12,322 nucleotides of DNA from DASYYE01 sp035946955 (GTDB lineage: Bacteria; Actinomycetota; Actinomycetes; Streptosporangiales; Streptosporangiaceae): assembly GCA_035946955.1 (NCBI GenBank), contig DASYYE010000017.1, positions 1 through 12,322 on the forward strand, given 5' to 3'. Made by a program: the position numbers and the translations under genes. Of this stretch, positions 5,395 to 12,288 are shown piece after piece; positions within the stretch are counted from its first letter, which is position 1; every line of letters starts with the position of its first letter. The notes beneath the pieces are model-generated. The model saw nothing but the letters and a program-made list of their open reading frames with translations, did not search any database and was not told the DNA's origin.

Positions 5395-6792
5395 TCACCT
5401 CCCGGCGCGCTCGCCGCCAGGACCGTGGTCCTGGACGGGCTCTATCTCGTCGGGGGCGAAGTACAGGAACCGTCCGTGGCTCGCCTGGAGTTCGGCGAGT
5501 GGGTCACCGGCCGGGCTGACGGCGACGTGGACCTGGCCGTCGACGTCATGGAGCACGGCCTCCACCAGTGCCTCGCGGCCAGCCAGGAAGAGGTCCTGGG
5601 CATCGGCGCGGCGTGCGCCCGGGCGCATCCTGACCAGGCTGCCTCTGGCCACCCGGACACCGCCCACCATGACGTGGTCGGTACCTGGCGAGACCGAGGT
5701 GTCGGCGCCAGGGTCCCACCAGGGCGGGTCCTGCTGGGCTGGCTGTGCCGGGGCGGCGGGGACCGGCCGCAGGGACCGGATCGCCCCGTGCATCCGTTCC
5801 AGCCACTCGCCTGGCATCGTGTCGAGCCGGTCCATGAGCATGGCCGCCCGCGGGTCGGTGGCCCTCGCCTCCCGTTTCTCCTCATCCGTCAGGGCGAGCG
5901 TGCGCAGCGTGAGGATCTCGTCGATCTCGGTGGCGTCGAACATCTCGCCGGGGCTCTCGGCGGCGACCTCCGCGTGGTCGTAGAGGATCACCGGCGAGGA
6001 CAGCATGAGGCTGCGGCATTCCTGCGGCCCCGCGAGGACCGGCCAGGTCGCGGTGCTGACGCAGCGTGCCACCTCGGCGGCGGCCCATTCCGGCGGGTCG
6101 GTCATGGACAGGAACGAACCACCCGGGACGGCGATCAGCGAGTGGGTCGCGATCATCGCGTACGGCAGCGCCTGGGTGCGGTCCTCTGGTTGCGGGTCGG
6201 GCGCCGTGTGGTTCTCGACCGTGACCCGCAGGCGCACCGCCTGGTACGGTCCAGCCACCCGCTTCGCGCTCAGGCCGATGACACCGCCGACCACCTGCGT
6301 GGTTCGGACGAGGCGGCCGGCCTTCACGCCCGCGACTGTGACGTCCTCCAGGCTCGTGTTGCCGCCGATGTGGAACCAGACGGCCTGCGGCCCGTCGAGC
6401 AGTGTGGCCAGCGGGACGCTCACGCAGCGTTCCCGTTCCACGGCCTCGTCCCACGGGATGAGCGTGGTGTCTCCGGCAGGAAGGCTGTCCACCTCCTGCC
6501 AGTCCCCGGTGCCCTCGCAGCAGGCCTGAACCCTGCGCCGCTGCAACTGCAGGAACCGGGTCACGACGTGGACAGTGGCCTCCGCCGGGCACTCCAGCAG
6601 GCACTCGGTCTGGCAGGCTGATGGCTCGGTCGGGTCGACCGCCTTGTAGCAGGGCGGCATCAGCACCCCGAACTGGAACCGGGCCTGGTTCTTCTGCGCC
6701 GACCCCCGGTAGGGGTAGAGCAGGTAACCCTCGTAGAGGACCGCGTCGGCGACCTTGCGGGCGTGGTCGATGAAGTCCGGGTCGAGGGTCAT
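5395..6792 (-). CDS. Hydrogenase-operon conserved protein of unknown function (465 aa)
   Basis: A 465-residue soluble protein with no signal peptide or membrane segment. The N-terminus has an aromatic-rich motif (YEGYLLYPYRGSAQKN, residues 20-35) followed by a Cys cluster (C48, C60, C64, C68, C91, C92; the middle three spaced C-x3-C-x3-C). A long alpha/beta region follows to about 275, then a helical stretch with EILTLRTLALTDEEK (292-306). After a Pro-rich linker (about 343-360), a small C-terminal beta domain (about 370-452) starts with a VMVGGVRVARGSLVRM strand pattern. I recognise it as the long unknown protein that accompanies group 1h hydrogenases in actinomycetes, but know of no assigned function. 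The start at 6792 overlaps the DUF6084 stop as ATGA and has AGGAG nine bases upstream; a frame extension to 6921 would run deep into DUF6084 and is rejected. Confidence 0.85.
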   Translation of the reverse strand: MTLDPDFIDHARKVADAVLYEGYLLYPYRGSAQKNQARFQFGVLMPPCYKAVDPTEPSACQTECLLECPAEATVHVVTRFLQLQRRRVQACCEGTGDWQEVDSLPAGDTTLIPWDEAVERERCVSVPLATLLDGPQAVWFHIGGNTSLEDVTVAGVKAGRLVRTTQVVGGVIGLSAKRVAGPYQAVRLRVTVENHTAPDPQPEDRTQALPYAMIATHSLIAVPGGSFLSMTDPPEWAAAEVARCVSTATWPVLAGPQECRSLMLSSPVILYDHAEVAAESPGEMFDATEIDEILTLRTLALTDEEKREARATDPRAAMLMDRLDTMPGEWLERMHGAIRSLRPVPAAPAQPAQQDPPWWDPGADTSVSPGTDHVMVGGVRVARGSLVRMRPGARRADAQDLFLAGREALVEAVLHDVDGQVHVAVSPAGDPLAELQASHGRFLYFAPDEIEPVQDHGPGGERAGR

Positions 6793-7439
6793 GGTGGCGG
6801 CTCCTGCGCCGGGCTGGCCCGCTGCAGCAGGGCCACCACGGTGGCGTCCCAGGTGGGCAGCGCTTCGCGGGTCTTGAACCGGGTCAGTTCGTCCAGTGTC
6901 GCCCGGCTCATCCTGATCCATGCGGCGTCCGGGAAGTGGGTGTCGATGGCCTCACGCCAGACGCTGACCGGGAGCTCGTAGGACGCCTCCTTGCTCCACG
7001 GCACCTGCTGCACGGACATGCGCCCGTTGGCGACGCAGAACACCGTCCCGCTGAAGAGCAGCAGCAGCGGGACATGGCCGGAGTCCAGGCCAGCGAGGTA
7101 GCGGGCGGAGCCGACCTCCAGGTCATAGCTGAGTGCGACCGGCAGGTCCACCTCGGCGGCGCCGGTGAAGCCGGGCACCATGGCTGGGACGGTGGCCAGC
7201 TGCAGGGGCTTGAGTGTGTCGGCCCACCGCTCCCGGTCCCCGAAGAGGTCGTGCAGCCGTTCCGCTTCGGCGTCGCTGTAGTGGCGCCGGGCAGGCTCGA
7301 TGCGGATCTGGCAGCGCAGCGCGATCGCGTCCACCCGCGACATGCTGGTCTCGGTGACCAGCAGCCGCAGCGACATCATGGGCGCCACCGCATACCGCTC
7401 GGCGCGGGCCCCGACGCAGCGGAACGTGAGGTCGGCCAT
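6789..7439 (-). CDS. DUF6084 family hydrogenase-associated protein
   Basis: A 216-residue soluble protein, predicted cytoplasmic. The N-terminal third has alternating strands containing an RVDAIALRCQIRIEPARRHY segment. The centre carries WADTLKPLQLATVPAMVPGFTG and a strand pair VDLPVALSYDLEV. The C-terminus holds SYELPVSVWREAIDTHFPDAAWIRMSR-type helices. These features match what I recall of DUF6084, a family I know only beside group 1h hydrogenase genes. Only two Cys residues are present, with no metal-binding cluster pattern. The start ATG at 7439 shares one base with the DUF5947 stop (TAATG), and the stop overlaps the next start (ATGA), so the gene is translationally coupled on both sides. 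Its biochemical role is unknown; a structural or assembly partner of the hydrogenase is inference. Confidence 0.82.
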   Translation of the reverse strand: MADLTFRCVGARAERYAVAPMMSLRLLVTETSMSRVDAIALRCQIRIEPARRHYSDAEAERLHDLFGDRERWADTLKPLQLATVPAMVPGFTGAAEVDLPVALSYDLEVGSARYLAGLDSGHVPLLLLFSGTVFCVANGRMSVQQVPWSKEASYELPVSVWREAIDTHFPDAAWIRMSRATLDELTRFKTREALPTWDATVVALLQRASPAQEPPP

Positions 7440-8161
7440 TAGGGCCGCCGCCCGGTGACGGGACGTGCCCGGGATCGGACCGTGTCGAGGAACTCGGCAA
7501 CGGCCTGGCGGGCTTCGGTGCCGCCGTCAAAGCCACGCCAGCTCATGCGCATCCGCCCGGCCAGCTCGTAGCAGATGTCGATCGGCACCAGGAAGTACTC
7601 CACGCCTTCGCCCGACCGCCAGACCAGGATGGCCTCCACGTCGTCCGCCAGTTCGCCGAGCAGCGGGTGGCTGGCCTCGATGCGCTGCCAGTCCTGCAGG
7701 TCCAGCTTGCATTCAGTGGCACCGGCAGGGCTCGGGTAGAACCCGGTCACGGCGGCTGCCCGCGAGCTGCGCAGGAAGAACGCGAGCCCCACCGGGACCT
7801 GGAGCGCATCCCACTCCGCCGTACCCAGCGGCTTCGCCGGGTCGCTCAGGTACCGGTCGGGGACCGCGCGGTAGTGGGCGCGCCCGGCCGGCGGGTGGGT
7901 GAACAGCAGATAGCACGCGCGGCATGCGCACATCAGGGAGGAGGTCTCCAGGTCTGCCACGTGACCGTGCTGTGCGGGGACGGCAGCCGCGCACAGTTCG
8001 CAGGTCTCCTCGGCTGCGCCGGGCGCAGCTGGGCTGGTCTGCGGCGCCGGGCCGCTGCCTTGGCGTGCGCCTGCCGGGACCGCGGTGGGTCCCGCCGCCG
8101 GCATGTGAGGGGAATCCGGCGGCGGGGTCACGAACCGCCGCAGGCCGGCGAGGCCGGTCAC
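7439..8161 (-). CDS. DUF5947 family protein with Cys-rich zinc-ribbon-like region
   Basis: A 240-residue protein. Residues about 10-50 are a Pro/Ala/Gly-rich linker. A Cys-rich segment follows: C54-x2-C57, two His (65, 67), then C78, C80-x2-C83. This looks like a zinc ribbon or a small iron-sulfur site. The remaining part (about 95-232) is mixed alpha/beta with LGTAEWDALQVPVGLAFFLRSS and FYPSPAGATECKLDL segments typical, as I recall, of DUF5947 proteins beside actinobacterial hydrogenases. The start is GTG 8161, overlapping the preceding stop by four bases (GTGA); an internal ATG at residue 20 is possible but would cut the linker only. The stop shares a base with the DUF6084 start. Function is unknown. 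The Cys pattern hints at metal handling, which is inference. Confidence 0.83.
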   Translation of the reverse strand: MTGLAGLRRFVTPPPDSPHMPAAGPTAVPAGARQGSGPAPQTSPAAPGAAEETCELCAAAVPAQHGHVADLETSSLMCACRACYLLFTHPPAGRAHYRAVPDRYLSDPAKPLGTAEWDALQVPVGLAFFLRSSRAAAVTGFYPSPAGATECKLDLQDWQRIEASHPLLGELADDVEAILVWRSGEGVEYFLVPIDICYELAGRMRMSWRGFDGGTEARQAVAEFLDTVRSRARPVTGRRP

Positions 8162-9108
8162 GTGCGGGCCGCCTCGGGGACGGCGACCCGCACGCCCTGG
8201 CTGTCAGCGAGCAGCGGCAGCGGGTCGAGGTGGAGGTCAGGGCTGTCCTTGGACCGGCCAGCCAGCCGGACGTCGTAGTGCGTCCCGCAGCCCGGGCAGG
8301 TGAGATTCTCCCGGTCCAGGGTGCCGTCAGCGAGCGAACTGCCGCAGGCGGCGCAGACGTCGCGGTAGGCGTACAGGGTGCCGCGGACCGAGCACACCAG
8401 GACGGCGAGCCCGCCCGCCGAGGCGGACACCGGCCGGGAGCTCGGCGGGCCGACCTCGGGCAGGCTGACCCAGGTGGCGTTCACGTCGTCGGCGTCCGCG
8501 GGCCCGGCACCGGTGGCTCCGGCGCTCGTGGGCTGCGCGCTGGTGCCCGTGGCGCCAGGCCCGCGGCCGATCTGGAGCAGTGGCAGGGGCGGCCGTTCGC
8601 TGACCCCCTCCACTGCGACGTCGCTGACCTCAGGCGCGGCGTCCCGCACCGCATCAGTGATGGCAAGCTGCACGGTCACCATGGAGGACGGGCAGCCGTG
8701 GCAGCTCCCCTGCAGCCGGAGCCGGGCCACCCCGCCGGAGGTGCCGAGGTAGGTGACCCCGCCCGCGTGCGAGCCGAGGTACGGGCGGACCCGGTCGAGG
8801 GCCCGCTCGATGCGGGCGTCCACGTCCAGCGGGTGCAGGTCGTGGACCAGCAGCAGCCCTTCCACGGCCGGGTCGCCGGCCAGCTTGCCCAGCAGCTCGG
8901 TGCCGGCCGGGCCGCTCTCGCGCAGGACCGCGACGATCCGGCCGAGTGCCTCGCCGTACGTGCCGACCAGCAGCCGGACCAGTTCTTCGGCCGCGGCGGC
9001 CACGCCCGGGCCGGCCCTCTCCCGGAGACCGTCGAGCAGTTCCTCGATCCGCGTCCCGGTGTCGCGCGGGCTGCTGCCTGGTGAGGGGGTGTCGTGTGAC
9101 GCTGTCAT
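8158..9108 (-). CDS. NifU-like/Rieske-like iron-sulfur protein of the hydrogenase operon
   Basis: A 316-residue, signal-less protein with three parts. Residues 20-90 form a helical domain. Residues about 95-170 are a NifU C-terminal-like domain with the C136-H-G-C139 pair in a G-S-C-x-x-C-P-S-S motif, the kind that holds a transferable [4Fe-4S] or [2Fe-2S] cluster. After a Gly/Ala/Thr linker (about 182-208), residues 211-312 resemble a Rieske domain. Its ligand positions read C252-A-A-C255 and C271-P-G-C274-G-T-H277 instead of C-x-H and C-x-x-H, so it cannot be a classical 2Cys/2His Rieske site. Mycobacterium smegmatis has an iron-sulfur protein, HhyE, in its hhy operon that is reported as needed for hydrogenase activity; this is probably the equivalent. 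It lies 43 bases after hhyL, and its ribosome site is weak. Confidence 0.83.
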   Translation of the reverse strand: MTASHDTPSPGSSPRDTGTRIEELLDGLRERAGPGVAAAAEELVRLLVGTYGEALGRIVAVLRESGPAGTELLGKLAGDPAVEGLLLVHDLHPLDVDARIERALDRVRPYLGSHAGGVTYLGTSGGVARLRLQGSCHGCPSSMVTVQLAITDAVRDAAPEVSDVAVEGVSERPPLPLLQIGRGPGATGTSAQPTSAGATGAGPADADDVNATWVSLPEVGPPSSRPVSASAGGLAVLVCSVRGTLYAYRDVCAACGSSLADGTLDRENLTCPGCGTHYDVRLAGRSKDSPDLHLDPLPLLADSQGVRVAVPEAART

Positions 9109-9128
9109 CCGAGCCGTCCGGGGAAGGG

Positions 9129-9142
9129 GGCGGGGCCCCGCC
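9129..9142. repeat. 14-bp perfect palindrome between hhyL and the NifU/Rieske-like gene
   Basis: GGCGGGGCCCCGCC reads identically on both strands, and its centre lies about 17 bases after the hhyL stop. As RNA it would form a strong short hairpin. It might stabilise the hhySL message or lower read-through into the accessory genes; both are inference. All-G/C palindromes also arise by chance in DNA this GC-rich. Confidence 0.6.
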
Positions 9143-9151
9143 GTGCCCTGC

Positions 9152-10939
9152 TCACGTGGCCAGGGTCGCCGCTGCGTAGGGCGAGTGGACGGTCTCCAGC
9201 ACCTTGCCGTTGCCCAGGTACATATGGACCCCGCAGGGCAGGCACGGGTCGAAGCTGCGCACCGCCCGCATGATGTCGATGCCCTTGAACGACTCCGGCG
9301 GGTTCTCCTCGAAGATCGGGGTGTTCTGCACCGCGTCCTCGTAAGGGCCTGGTGTGCCGAAGCTGTCGCGGACGCTGGCGTTCCACGGCGTCGGCGGGTA
9401 GGGGTGGTAGTTGGCGATCCTGCCGTCCCTGATCACCATGTGGTGGGACAGCACGCCACGGACCGCCTCGGTGAACCCGCAACTGTTCGCGTCGTCCGGC
9501 ACGGTGAAGGGCTCCCAGGTCTTGGTCCGCCCGGCGCGGATCTCGGCCAGTGCCCGCTCGGTGAAGTACAGCGCGCAGGCCGCCGCGTAGGCCTGGAAGT
9601 AGGTGCGTGCCCGGTCCCGCTCGATCGCGTTGGACAGTGGCGCGCCGTTGCGGTCCGTGGGGATCTTCCATTCATACGTAACCTCCGGCCGCGACACCGT
9701 GCGGGGCAGGTTGATCTGCACGCTGTGGCCGGTCGATTTGACGTAGCCGATGTCGACCAGGCCGCCCAGGGCCGTGGCCCACAGCCGGGCGATCGGGCCG
9801 CCGCCGGTGTCGGCCGCGAGGTGGGTCTCGCCGTCGAACCAGCGTGGGGACATGACCCAGCTGTACTTGCTGTCGAAGTCACGCTTGGCGGGCCGCGGGA
9901 TCGTGTGCTGGTTCCAGGGGTGACGGCGGTCCACCGGGTTGCCCAGGGGGTCGTGCGTGACGAACATCTCCTGGTCTTCCCAGTCCTCGTAGTAGGAGCT
10001 GCCGAGCAGGATCCGGATGCCGAGGTTGATATCGACGAGGTCGTTGGTGAGAAGCTGCCCGTCCCTGATCACACCGGGGCTGACGAACATCTTGCGGCCC
10101 CAGTTGGTCATGTGGTCGTAGCGGAAGTCGCAGTGCTCGGGGTTGTTGAAGCTCCCCCAGCAGACCATGTCCGCCCGCCGCCTGCCGACCTCCTCATAGC
10201 CGGGCAGGGCCTCGTAGAAGAAGTCGAACAGGTCGTCGTGCATGGGCACGACCCGCTTCATGAAGTCCACGTAGCGCATGAGCCGGGTCAGGTAGTCGGT
10301 GAAGAGCTGCACCGTCGCTGTCGTGCCCACCCCTCCCGGATACAGCGTGGACGGGTGCACGTGACGCCCCTCCATCAGGCAGAACATCTCCCGGGTGGAA
10401 CGGCTCACCTGGAGCGCCTCCCGGTAGAACTCGCCCTCCAGCGGGTTGAGCGATGCCATGATGTCGCCGATGGTGGCGTAGCCGTGGATTCCCGCGTGTG
10501 GTGCCTGTGTGCGGTTCGCGAGCTCGAGCACGCCCGGGTTGGTCTCGCCGACCATCCGCGCGCAGAAGTCAACGCCGACCAGGTTCTCCTGGAAGATGTT
10601 GTGGTCGAACATGTACTCCGCGGCCTCGCCCAGGTTGATGATCCACTCACCGATGTGTGGCGGGCGGACGCCGTAGGCCATGTTCTGGGCGTAGACGGAG
10701 CAGGTCGCGTGGTTGTCGCCGCAGATGCCGCAGATCCGGCTGGTGATGAAGTGCGCGTCCCGGGGGTCCTTGCCCTTCATGAAGATGCTGTAGCCGCGGA
10801 AGATCGATGAGGTGCTGTGGCACTCCACGACCCGCTTCTGCTTGAAGTCGATCTTGGTGTAGATGCCCAGGCTCCCCACGATCCGGGTGATCGGGTCCCA
10901 GGCCATCTCCACGATGCCGGAGTCGTCGACCGAAGTCAT
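9152..10939 (-). CDS. hhyL: [NiFe]-hydrogenase large subunit, group 1h (high-affinity)
   Basis: A 595-residue catalytic subunit. The N-terminal L1 motif is R68-I-C70-G-I-C73-G followed by DNHATC (75-80), and the C-terminal L2 motif is D564-P-C566-L-P-C569-G-V-H572; C70, C73, C566 and C569 bind the Ni-Fe(CN)2CO centre. A 23-residue tail after H572 is the part removed by a maturation endopeptidase in this family. Motif wording (GICGDNHATC, DPCLPCGVH) and length match the actinobacterial-type group 1h/5 enzymes that oxidise H2 at atmospheric levels and feed electrons to the aerobic respiratory chain. The product is cytoplasmic or membrane-associated and pairs with HhyS. The gene starts 35 bases after hhyS with a purine-rich but weak ribosome site. 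No maturation gene follows in this operon, so hyp genes and the protease are needed from elsewhere. Confidence 0.97.
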   Translation of the reverse strand: MTSVDDSGIVEMAWDPITRIVGSLGIYTKIDFKQKRVVECHSTSSIFRGYSIFMKGKDPRDAHFITSRICGICGDNHATCSVYAQNMAYGVRPPHIGEWIINLGEAAEYMFDHNIFQENLVGVDFCARMVGETNPGVLELANRTQAPHAGIHGYATIGDIMASLNPLEGEFYREALQVSRSTREMFCLMEGRHVHPSTLYPGGVGTTATVQLFTDYLTRLMRYVDFMKRVVPMHDDLFDFFYEALPGYEEVGRRRADMVCWGSFNNPEHCDFRYDHMTNWGRKMFVSPGVIRDGQLLTNDLVDINLGIRILLGSSYYEDWEDQEMFVTHDPLGNPVDRRHPWNQHTIPRPAKRDFDSKYSWVMSPRWFDGETHLAADTGGGPIARLWATALGGLVDIGYVKSTGHSVQINLPRTVSRPEVTYEWKIPTDRNGAPLSNAIERDRARTYFQAYAAACALYFTERALAEIRAGRTKTWEPFTVPDDANSCGFTEAVRGVLSHHMVIRDGRIANYHPYPPTPWNASVRDSFGTPGPYEDAVQNTPIFEENPPESFKGIDIMRAVRSFDPCLPCGVHMYLGNGKVLETVHSPYAAATLAT

Positions 10940-10974
10940 GCCTGCCTCTTCTCGTCGTTACGGCCCGGTCGATC

Positions 10975-12045
10975 TCACCAGGTCTTCTGGTACCCCGTCA
11001 GCAGTTGGTCACCTTTGGTGCGCCATTTCGGCTCCTCGTCCGCGGTCTTGGCGGTGAAGGAGCGCAGCGTGCGGATGACCGTCCCGTACAAGACGCTGGC
11101 CGTGGTGGACACCCGTGCGCCCGGCGGTTCGTCCATGAACGGCATGAACTTGTCGGGGAACCCCGGCATCGTGCAGGCGATGCAGATCCCGCCGACATTG
11201 GGGCAGCCCCCTACGCCGTTGATCCAGCCCCGTTTCGGCACATTGCACTTGACTACGGGGCCCCAGCAGCCGAGCTTCACCAGGCACTTGGGCGAGCCGT
11301 ACTCCGTGGCGAAGTCGCCCTGCTCGTAGTAGCCCGCGCGGTCGCACCCCTCATGGACGGTGGTGCCGAACAGCCACGTCGGACGCAGCGCCTCGTCCAG
11401 CGGGATCATCGGCGCCTGCCCTGCCAGCTGGTAGAGCAGGTACAGGATGGTCTCGGAGAGGTTGTCCGGGTGGATCGGGCAGCCCGGCACGCACACGATC
11501 GGCAGCCCGGCCTTGGAGCGCCAGTCCCAGCCGAGGTAGTCGGGCACGCCCATGGCGCCGGTCGGGTTGCCGGCCATGGCGTGGATCCCGCCGTAGGTGG
11601 CGCAGGTCCCCACCGCCAGCACCGCGGTGGCCTTGGGTGCCAGCCGGTCCAGCCACTCGCTGGTGGTCATCGGCTGGCCGGTCGCCGGGTTGTTGCCGAA
11701 CCCGCACCAGTAGCCCTCGGACTTGATCGCCTCGTTGGGGACCGACCCCTCCACCACGAGCACGAACGGCTCGAGCTCACCGCGGTCGGCCTTGTGCCAC
11801 CACTCGATGAAGTTGTCCGCCCCGGTCTCCGGGCCGCACTCGAAGTCGATCAGTGGCCAGTGCATCGCGACCTTCGGCAGCCCTGGCAGGGCACCCAGCA
11901 CGATCTCTTCGATGCTCGGCTGGGTGGCCGCTGTCAGGGCCACCGAGTCCCCATCGCAGCCGAGCCCTCCGTTCATCCACAAGATATGGACGACGGGCTC
12001 GGCCTCGCTGCCCGCCATCGCTGCCTCGCTGGTCGGTGTGGCCAT
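10975..12045 (-). CDS. hhyS: [NiFe]-hydrogenase small subunit, group 1h (high-affinity)
   Basis: A 356-residue electron-transfer subunit. Proximal cluster ligands are C30-x-x-D33, C148 and C189. The aspartate replaces the usual second cysteine, a signature of the high-affinity group 1h enzymes and of the Ralstonia eutropha actinobacterial-type hydrogenase. The distal cluster is H231, C234, C254 and C260. The medial site has four candidate Cys (C267, C281, C288, C291), consistent with a [4Fe-4S] instead of a [3Fe-4S] cluster. There is no Tat signal peptide and no C-terminal membrane helix, unlike classic group 1 membrane-bound enzymes, so the dimer should stay in the cytoplasm. The ATG at 12045 has an ideal AGGAGGT eight bases upstream. 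This is the first gene of the operon, with the promoter region to its right. Confidence 0.97.
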   Translation of the reverse strand: MATPTSEAAMAGSEAEPVVHILWMNGGLGCDGDSVALTAATQPSIEEIVLGALPGLPKVAMHWPLIDFECGPETGADNFIEWWHKADRGELEPFVLVVEGSVPNEAIKSEGYWCGFGNNPATGQPMTTSEWLDRLAPKATAVLAVGTCATYGGIHAMAGNPTGAMGVPDYLGWDWRSKAGLPIVCVPGCPIHPDNLSETILYLLYQLAGQAPMIPLDEALRPTWLFGTTVHEGCDRAGYYEQGDFATEYGSPKCLVKLGCWGPVVKCNVPKRGWINGVGGCPNVGGICIACTMPGFPDKFMPFMDEPPGARVSTTASVLYGTVIRTLRSFTAKTADEEPKWRTKGDQLLTGYQKTW

Positions 12046-12053
12046 TTCAGGCC

Positions 12054-12060
12054 ACCTCCT
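12054..12060 (-). promoter_or_regulatory. Strong ribosome binding site of hhyS
   Basis: AGGAGGT on the minus strand, eight bases before ATG 12045. It fixes the hhyS start over the internal ATG at residue 10 and is the strongest ribosome site among the large genes of the operon, fitting high expression of the structural subunits. Confidence 0.75.
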
Positions 12061-12174
12061 CGCTGTGCGATCCGGCTCGGCACCCCGGCTCAGCCCGCCG
12101 GCCGGTCACCTGCCCAGTGGCCGGCCGGAAGGCAGGACGGCGCACCTCCACCCTCATCATGCGCGGACGCCGCA

Positions 12175-12203
12175 ATGCTAGACCTTGTGGGGCCCACCGA
12201 CAA
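12175..12203 (-). promoter_or_regulatory. Candidate promoter of the hhyS operon
   Basis: On the minus strand TTGTCG (12198-12203) and TAGCAT (12175-12180) are spaced by exactly 17 bases. Four of six positions match in each box, and TAGNNT is common in streptomycete -10 boxes. The spacer contains an 11-bp inverted repeat (GTGGG, C, CCCAC; 12187-12197) that could be an operator. No experimental start site can be inferred. Confidence 0.4.
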
Positions 12204-12235
12204 GACGGAACAGTCATGTGGCTAGACAGAAGTGT

Positions 12236-12288
12236 CCGTAAGGTTGGCAAGGAGTGTACGCGCGCGGCCTGGTCACATAACCTAACGG
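12236..12288. repeat. Inverted repeat upstream of the hhyS promoter
   Basis: CCGTAAGGTT (12236-12245) and AACCTAACGG (12279-12288) are inverted copies with one mismatch in ten, separated by 33 bases. The left arm lies about 33 bases upstream of the candidate -35 box, where an activator could bind two half-sites. The spacer includes GTGTACGCGCGCG, a fully alternating purine/pyrimidine run. Confidence 0.45.

Noticed and set aside
5371..6621. 416-codon plus-strand frame
   Set aside because: Antisense shadow of the 465-aa gene, which has a ribosome site and coupled overlaps on its own strand.
6793..6921. N-terminal extension of the 465-aa protein
   Set aside because: It would overlap DUF6084 by over 130 bases; the ATG at 6792 has a ribosome site and ATGA coupling.
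8753..10810. 685-codon plus-strand frame opposite the hydrogenase genes
   Set aside because: It lies antisense to hhyL and the NifU/Rieske-like gene, both with clear motifs. Composition is Val/His/Arg/Gly-rich without family features; long antisense frames are usual in GC-rich DNA.
11005..12225. 406-codon plus-strand frame opposite hhyS
   Set aside because: Antisense to a small subunit with all cluster ligands; the translation is low-complexity and unlike any known protein.
12047..12250. 67-codon minus-strand frame ending two bases before hhyS, considered as a leader peptide
   Set aside because: Arg/Pro-rich translation, no good ribosome site, and it would begin upstream of the best promoter candidate, so it would not be on that transcript.
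12246..12285. CRP/FNR-type site near TGTGACC in the hhyS upstream region
   Set aside because: Only one half-site (TGTGA) is present; no properly spaced TCACA partner.
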